64,000 nucleotides of DNA from Streptomyces olivaceus (GTDB taxonomy: Bacteria > Actinomycetota > Actinomycetes > Streptomycetales > Streptomycetaceae). The stretch spans positions 62,001 through 126,000 of the forward strand of contig NZ_JOFH01000004.1 in the NCBI RefSeq assembly GCF_000721235.1, in the 5' to 3' direction. Positions 59,782-64,000 of the stretch are shown piece by piece (the stretch's first letter is position 1; each line of letters starts with the position of its first letter). Under the pieces are notes generated by a model. That model had not been told where the DNA came from, did not search any database, and worked only from the letters and a program-made list of their open reading frames with translations. The position numbers were made by a program, and so were the translations under genes.

Positions 59782-61470
59782 GTGGTGATCTCCCGCCTGC
59801 ACCACCTCTTCAGACGTGTGTCCGCACGTGCCGCGCTGTGCGGTCTGACCGGCGCCCTGTGCGTCGCACTGGCCGTGCCGGCGACGGCCGCCGGTGCCCC
59901 GCAGGCCGCGCCCGCCGAGGCCGCCCCCGCGGCCACCGCGGCCACCGGAACGCCGTTGCGCGACGACACGGGCTTGTACCCGCGCGCCGTTCGGCTGGAG
60001 CACAACGGCGCGGCCGACGGACGTGTCCTCGCGAGCGTCGTGACGTTCGACGGCGACAACGGCATCGGCGCCATCCACGAGAGCACCGACTCCGGCGCGA
60101 CCTTCCGCGAGGTCGGCCGGGTCGCCGACCCCGACTCGGCGGCCGGCCAGGGGCTGTGCTGCGCCACGCTGTTCGAACTGCCCCGGCAGGTGGGCGCGTT
60201 GCGGGCCGGGACCCTGCTGTGGGCGTCGTCGGCCGGACAGAGCGAGCAGGAGCGCCGGATGGCGCTGCGGATCTGGCGCAGCGACGACGTGGGGCGCACC
60301 TGGTCGTACCTGTCCTCGTGCGCCGTCGCGAACGGCACGGGCGGCCTGTGGGAACCGGAGTTCTCGGTCGCCGCGGACGGCGCGCTGGTCTGCCACTACG
60401 CCGACGAGACGGACGCCGGACACAGTCAGAAACTGGTCGCGGCGCGCAGCTACGACGGCGTCCACTGGCAGGACCACCACGACACCGTGGCGAGCGGCTG
60501 GTCGGAGGACCGGCCGGGCATGCCGGTGGTGCGTGAACTGCCGGACGGCACCTACTTCATGAGCTACGAGATCTGCAACCCCGGCGGCCAGTACCAGTGC
60601 GTCGTGCACTTCAGGACCTCGGCCGACGGCTGGAACTGGGGAGACCCCACCTTCCTCGGGTACCGTCCGGAGACCGTGGACGGCAAGTACTTCCGCGCCG
60701 CGCCGACCATCGCCTGGGCGCCGTCGCCGGACGGCGCTCCGAACGGCCGACTGCTGCTGATCGGCCAGCGGCTCCTCAACAAGGACGGCACGGTCGCGGC
60801 GGACAGCGGACGCACGATCCTCGCCAACACGGAGGGCGGCAGCGGTCCCTGGTACGAGATCGAGGCACCGGTGACGGTCCCCGCGCCCGAGGTGAACCCC
60901 TGCCAGAACTACAGCTCCCCGCTGCTGCCGTCGGCCGACGGCAGCAGCGTCCTGGAGATCGCCACCGACTACGACGGCACGGTGTGCAAGGCGTACTTCG
61001 CGACGGGGAGCGTCACCGGGAGCGGGAACGCGGCGGGTGTCGCCGACGGCGCCGGGTACCGGCTGGTGAACGCGGGCAGCGGGCAGTGCCTGGACGTCGC
61101 CGCCGACTCGCGGGACGCCGGGGGCAACGTCCAGCAGTGGACGTGCAACGGGCTCGCCCCGCAGGAGTGGACGCTGCGGGCCCGCGACGGCGGCCACTTC
61201 ACGCTGACCGGCCGGAACAGCGGGCACTGCCTGGACGTCGAGAACGGCTCCGCCGCGCCCGGTGCGAACGTCCGGCAGTGGTACTGCAACCAACTGGCGG
61301 CGCAGGACTGGCGGCTGGAGAACGTGGGACGGGGCTACTACCGGCTCGTCGCCCGTTCCAGTGGGCAGTGCCTCGACGTCGCGCAGGGATCGCGGGAGCC
61401 GGGCGCGAACGTCCAGCAGTGGACGTGCAACGGGCTGCAGCCGCAGGTCTGGCGGCTGCAGCAGGCCTGA
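59782..61470 (+). CDS. Secreted BNR-repeat (sialidase-like) hydrolase with ricin-type lectin domain
   Basis: This 562-residue protein has a signal peptide (about residues 1-38), a six-bladed propeller region with Asp-box-like motifs (STDSGATF, about 103; SDDVGRTW, about 173) and a C-terminal ricin B lectin (CBM13) from about residue 430, with three repeats and QQW/RQW motifs. It is probably an extracellular exo-glycosidase or lyase acting on plant or microbial polysaccharide; sialidase activity is not established. Start GTG at 59782 follows GGAAGGAAGG; GTG at 59785 is an alternative. Confidence 0.85.
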   Translation: MVISRLHHLFRRVSARAALCGLTGALCVALAVPATAAGAPQAAPAEAAPAATAATGTPLRDDTGLYPRAVRLEHNGAADGRVLASVVTFDGDNGIGAIHESTDSGATFREVGRVADPDSAAGQGLCCATLFELPRQVGALRAGTLLWASSAGQSEQERRMALRIWRSDDVGRTWSYLSSCAVANGTGGLWEPEFSVAADGALVCHYADETDAGHSQKLVAARSYDGVHWQDHHDTVASGWSEDRPGMPVVRELPDGTYFMSYEICNPGGQYQCVVHFRTSADGWNWGDPTFLGYRPETVDGKYFRAAPTIAWAPSPDGAPNGRLLLIGQRLLNKDGTVAADSGRTILANTEGGSGPWYEIEAPVTVPAPEVNPCQNYSSPLLPSADGSSVLEIATDYDGTVCKAYFATGSVTGSGNAAGVADGAGYRLVNAGSGQCLDVAADSRDAGGNVQQWTCNGLAPQEWTLRARDGGHFTLTGRNSGHCLDVENGSAAPGANVRQWYCNQLAAQDWRLENVGRGYYRLVARSSGQCLDVAQGSREPGANVQQWTCNGLQPQVWRLQQA

Positions 61471-61492
61471 CCCGGACTGCGAGACTGTGTGG

Positions 61493-61957
61493 ATGACCGT
61501 CAGACTCGCCGGGGAGCAGGACGTACCGGGTTTCCTCTCACTGGCCGCGCAGGTCGAGCACTGGTTCGGCCCCATGGTCGAGGACGCCGGCTTCCACGCG
61601 GCGTTGGCGGACCACCTCCGCCGGTCGCAGGCGCTGGTGGCCGCCGCCGCGGGAGGAGGTCTCGCCGGCGGTCTGCTCTTCGGCACGGGGACGCGGACGC
61701 ACCACGTCCACTGGCTGGTCGTCGGCGAGCAGTCGCGCGGTACGGGTGTCGGCCGCGCACTCATGGACGACGCGATCCGCAGATGGGTGCGCGGCCCGGC
61801 CGCCGTCGAGGTGGTCACCTTCGGCGCCGATCATCCCGGAGCGTCCGCGAGCGGAGCACGCGCGTTCTACGAGCGCCTCGGCTTCGTCGCGGGCGAGGCC
61901 GCGGCCCCAGGACCGGAGGGCGGTTCCCGGCAGGTCTTCCGCCGCACGATCGGCTGA
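61493..61957 (+). CDS. GNAT-family acetyltransferase
   Basis: This 154-residue protein is a single GNAT domain: LVVGEQSRGTGVGRALMDDAIRRW for acetyl-CoA binding and the C-terminal ARAFYERLGF. It lies 22 nt after the BNR/lectin gene, possibly on the same transcript. Substrate unknown. Confidence 0.88.
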   Translation: MTVRLAGEQDVPGFLSLAAQVEHWFGPMVEDAGFHAALADHLRRSQALVAAAAGGGLAGGLLFGTGTRTHHVHWLVVGEQSRGTGVGRALMDDAIRRWVRGPAAVEVVTFGADHPGASASGARAFYERLGFVAGEAAAPGPEGGSRQVFRRTIG

Positions 61958-62020
61958 ACCGCGAAGAGGCAGGAGCGGGACCGTCGCAGCGGCGCAGCCG
62001 CCCCTCCCCCCCCTCAGCTC

Positions 62021-62566
62021 TCAGGCCCCGTCACCGGGTCCGCCGCCGTGCTCGACCCGTGCCAGCCAGGCGGTGAGCAGGGCCTCCAGGGCGGCGGCCT
62101 CGTCCCGGCTCAGGGCGCTCATCAGCCGGTGCTCGTTGTGCATGTGCTCGGTGAAGGCCCGGTCGATGAGTTCCCTCCCGGCCGGGGTGAGCGCGACGAC
62201 GCGGCCCCGTCCGTCCCCGGTGGCACGGCGCCGTGTGACCAGACCGGCCCGTTCCAGCCGGTCGATCCGCTTGGTCATCGCCCCCGTGGTGACCATGGTG
62301 TGGGCCGCCAGCTCGCCCGGTGCCCGCTCGAAGGGGTCACCGGCCCTGCGCAGGGCCGCCAGGACGTCGAAGTCGCCCTCGCCGAGTCCATGGCGGCGGT
62401 AGACGACACACAACTCCTCGGTGAGCAGCGCGGCCAGCCGGTGCAGCCGGCCGATGACGGCCTGGGGAGCGACGTCGAGGTCGGGCCGCTCCCGCCGCCA
62501 GGCGGCCTGGACGGAAGCGATGCGGTCGGGCGCCGGAAGGCCGGCCGGAGTACTGGTCTCTGCCAC
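62021..62566 (-). CDS. MarR-family regulator, leaderless
   Basis: This 181-residue MarR protein has the winged HTH at about residues 65-130 (AHTMVTTGAMTKRIDRLERAGLVTRRRATGDGRG). GTG at 62566 was chosen because TATATT lies 7 nt upstream on the minus strand, giving a leaderless start. The longer form starting at 62608 would overlap the EamA start and the operators and is rejected. It is divergent from the EamA exporter and shares operators with it. Confidence 0.88.
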   Translation of the reverse strand: MAETSTPAGLPAPDRIASVQAAWRRERPDLDVAPQAVIGRLHRLAALLTEELCVVYRRHGLGEGDFDVLAALRRAGDPFERAPGELAAHTMVTTGAMTKRIDRLERAGLVTRRRATGDGRGRVVALTPAGRELIDRAFTEHMHNEHRLMSALSRDEAAALEALLTAWLARVEHGGGPGDGA

Positions 62567-62573
62567 GACGGCC

Positions 62574-62599
62574 AATATACCTTCTACGGAAGCTATATT
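62574..62599. promoter_or_regulatory. Divergent leaderless promoters of the MarR/EamA pair
   Basis: On the minus strand TATATT occupies 62579-62574, with 7 nt to the MarR GTG. On the plus strand TATATT occupies 62594-62599, with 7 nt to the EamA ATG at 62607. Neither gene has a Shine-Dalgarno site, so both are probably leaderless and mirror images of each other. Confidence 0.75.
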
Positions 62600-62613
62600 G
62601 ACTTCCATGGAAG
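62581..62613. promoter_or_regulatory. Paired MarR operators (CTTC-N4-GAAG)
   Basis: CTTCTACGGAAG (62581-62592) and CTTCCATGGAAG (62602-62613) are related palindromes with a 21-bp period, two helical turns. The first lies between the two -10 elements. The second covers the EamA start codon. Binding would block both genes. Confidence 0.75.
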
Positions 62614-63524
62614 GTTCTTTTCGCTGGGCGGCGCTGACCGCCGTGGCCCCCGTCGCCTGGGGCGCCAACTACTACGTCACCCGGCAGTTCCTCCCGGCCG
62701 ACCAGCCTCTCTGGGGCGCGGCGCTGCGCGCGCTGCCCGCCGGGTGCCTGCTGCTCCTCGCCGCCCGGCAACGGCCGCGAGGCGTCTGGTGGGGCCGCTC
62801 GGCGGCCCTCGGAATCCTCAACACCAGCGCCTTCTTCGTGTTCGTCTACGTAGCCTCGCAGACCCTGGCCACGAGCACGGCGTCCATGGTCATGGCCCTG
62901 TCGCCGCTTGCTCTGACGCTCGGCGCCTGGCTCCTGCTCGCCGAACGGCCCAGCCCGGCGCACCTGGTGGCGGCGGCGGTCGGACCGGCGGGAGTGGTGC
63001 TCATGCTGGGCGGGCCCGGTGCGCAGACGCGACCGGCCGGGATCCTGGCGTCCGTGGCGGCCATGCTCGTCTCGACCGCCGGCTACCTGCTGAGCAAGCG
63101 GTGGGACTCCGGGCCGGGCGTCCTGTCCGTCACGGCCTGGCAGCTCACCTGCGGGGGCCTGGTCCTGCTGGTCCTGGCGGCGGCCACCGAGGGAGCGCCG
63201 CCCCCTGTCGGCGGTGCCGCCGTGGCGGCGTACGCCTACACCTCGCTGGTCGCCACCGCCCTCGCCTTCCTCGCCTGGTTCACCGGCCTGCGCCGCCTTT
63301 CCGCGGGGACCGTGGGACTCCTGGGCCTGCTCAACCCGGTCACCGGGGTCCTGCTCGGCCTCTCACTCGCCGACGAGCGACTCGGCGTGCCGCAGGTGGC
63401 CGGCATGGTGCTGGTCCTGGCCGCCGTCCTCTGCGGCCGCCCGCGGACCGCCGCACCCGGCGGGAGGACGGGGAAGGCGCCGCAGACCCGGGCGGCGGGC
63501 CGGCCGGGCGGCCTCGCGGACTGA
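62607..63524 (+). CDS. EamA/DMT-family transporter
   Basis: This 305-residue protein has about ten membrane helices in two EamA repeats: WGANYYVTRQFLP, SQTLATSTASMVMALSPLALTLGAWLLLAERP and GLRRLSAGTVGLLGLLNPVTGVLLG. It probably exports a small metabolite or drug, under control of the divergent MarR. The start at 62607 is fixed by the leaderless promoter and the family N-terminus. Confidence 0.9.
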   Translation: MEGSFRWAALTAVAPVAWGANYYVTRQFLPADQPLWGAALRALPAGCLLLLAARQRPRGVWWGRSAALGILNTSAFFVFVYVASQTLATSTASMVMALSPLALTLGAWLLLAERPSPAHLVAAAVGPAGVVLMLGGPGAQTRPAGILASVAAMLVSTAGYLLSKRWDSGPGVLSVTAWQLTCGGLVLLVLAAATEGAPPPVGGAAVAAYAYTSLVATALAFLAWFTGLRRLSAGTVGLLGLLNPVTGVLLGLSLADERLGVPQVAGMVLVLAAVLCGRPRTAAPGGRTGKAPQTRAAGRPGGLAD

Positions 63525-63725
63525 TGACGAGCGGAACCTGGTGCGGCACGCACGGGAGATCCGCCTGGACGTGAATGTGTTCCGGCGGGACCTGGCGCGT
63601 CGGCGGGGTGCCCGCAGGAACGCCGGGGACGTGGACTTTGCCGGCCTCGGCGGGGTGTCGGGCACGCCGGCCTTCTTCGTCAGCGGCAGACGGCACCACG
63701 GCGCCCGCGACGTCACTGCCCCGAC
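63523..63725 (+). pseudogene. Remnant of a DsbA-like/NhaA-thioredoxin C-terminus
   Basis: The plus-strand frame from GAT at 63523 reads DDERNLVRHAREIRLDVNVF, continues to GVSGTPAFFVSGRRHHGARD, and then loses sense. GVSGTPAFFVNGRRHHG is typical of the C-terminal part of DsbA-like thioredoxin domains and of NhaA-fused thioredoxins. No start codon with ribosome site and no Cys-x2-Cys portion is present. The fragment begins at the EamA stop, so it looks like the leftover of a deleted gene. Confidence 0.6.
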
Positions 63726-63786
63726 CGGGCCGTGGAGCAGGCCCGCCGCCGCGCCCCGGCCGGCCGGGCGGCGGTGCGCCGGGGCG

Positions 63787-64000
63787 TCAGGTCCCGGACC
63801 GGGCGCGGCGGGTAGGGCGCCGGCGGCGCTGCACGGCTCCGTAGGTCGCTTCGAGCGCGTCGGTCGCCGCGTCGTAGGAGCGCTGGGCGACGCCGACGAA
63901 GAGGCAGTCGACGACGGCGAGCTGGGCGATGCGGCTGACGGTGGCGCCGGACCGGAACGGGGTCTCGCGGGCGCAGGTCGTCAGGACCAGGTCGGCGGCC
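63787..64000 (-). CDS. MurR/RpiR-family regulator, C-terminal part (cut by window edge)
   Basis: The minus-strand frame ending in TGA at 63787 encodes about 70 residues of a SIS domain: LVLTTCARETPFRSGATVSR, IAQLAVVDCLFVGVAQRSYD and a basic Arg-rich tail. This matches the C-terminus of RpiR-type transcription factors that sense phosphosugars. The HTH and the start lie beyond the window. Confidence 0.85.
   Translation of the reverse strand, partial: AADLVLTTCARETPFRSGATVSRIAQLAVVDCLFVGVAQRSYDAATDALEATYGAVQRRRRPTRRARSGT

Noticed and set aside
62567..62608. Longer MarR form from ATG 62608
   Set aside because: It would overlap the EamA start codon, the promoters and operators. The leaderless GTG at 62566 fits the -10 at the correct distance.
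1..64000. CRISPR arrays, rRNA, tRNA genes, prophage
   Set aside because: No regularly spaced repeats, conserved rRNA segments or cloverleaf sequences were noticed on reading; a dedicated tRNA search was not possible.

Overview
The window is 64 kb of very GC-rich, gene-dense chromosomal DNA from a Streptomyces-type actinobacterium. Supporting evidence: strong third-position GC bias, GTG and TTG starts beside purine-rich Shine-Dalgarno sites, many TetR/LysR/XRE regulators, lineage-typical families (DUF397, the PF04672-type methyltransferases, SpoIIE-type phosphatase with PAS/GAF, Doc-like toxin, spore-associated-protein-like secreted protein), an IdeR/DmdR1-type iron box and leaderless promoters. 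No rRNA, tRNA, CRISPR array, complete IS or prophage was seen. The content is mostly accessory: transport, catabolism, redox enzymes and local regulators.

Layout. 0-11 kb: MHS-family transporter divergent from a GAF/PucR regulator, DUF2945 protein, F420-type oxidoreductase, asparagine synthetase, TetR divergent from a Tat-exported carotenoid oxygenase, YceI protein, EF-hand protein. 11-17.6 kb: a siderophore operon on the minus strand (AraC regulator, binding lipoprotein, two FecCD permeases, ATPase, EntS-like exporter) behind a promoter overlapped by an iron box. 17.7-26.3 kb: methyltransferases, a LysR/CoA-transferase/MatC-like carrier module, an exported molybdopterin oxidoreductase with a cytochrome b partner, a P450, an RNA-ligase-like phosphoesterase. 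26.4-33.8 kb: DUF1275 protein, then a leaderless double-Lrp regulator heading a catabolic operon (deacetylase, MHS transporter, SDR, and a single ORF fusing ketopantoate reductase to an M20 peptidase). 33.8-40.2 kb: XRE/DUF397/methyltransferase operon divergent from an anti-sigma-like ATPase, a lone type III polyketide synthase, and a PP2C phosphatase. 40.4-47.8 kb: three TetR units with visible palindromic operators, next to SDRs, a glyoxalase, a PPOX flavoprotein and a VanB-type reductase, with a cold-shock protein and a secreted nuclease between them. 47.8-57.4 kb: DUF1838 protein, secreted protein, SDR/XRE pair, a MITE-like element, VOC protein, LysR, TetR/amidase pair, MFS/LysR pair. 57.4-64 kb: degenerate Fic-type toxin-antitoxin pair, DUF998 protein, GNATs, a secreted BNR/ricin-lectin protein, a leaderless divergent MarR/EamA pair, a decayed DsbA-like fragment and a partial RpiR regulator.

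Most promising observations: (1) a 239-bp element with inverted CTAG-flanked ends that supplies the stop codons of both convergent neighbours; (2) the ketopantoate reductase-M20 fusion in a tightly overlapping operon; (3) the mirror-image leaderless MarR/EamA promoter region with paired CTTC-N4-GAAG operators; (4) a Fic-like toxin with a collapsed active site; (5) a stop-codon-embedding bidirectional terminator hairpin.
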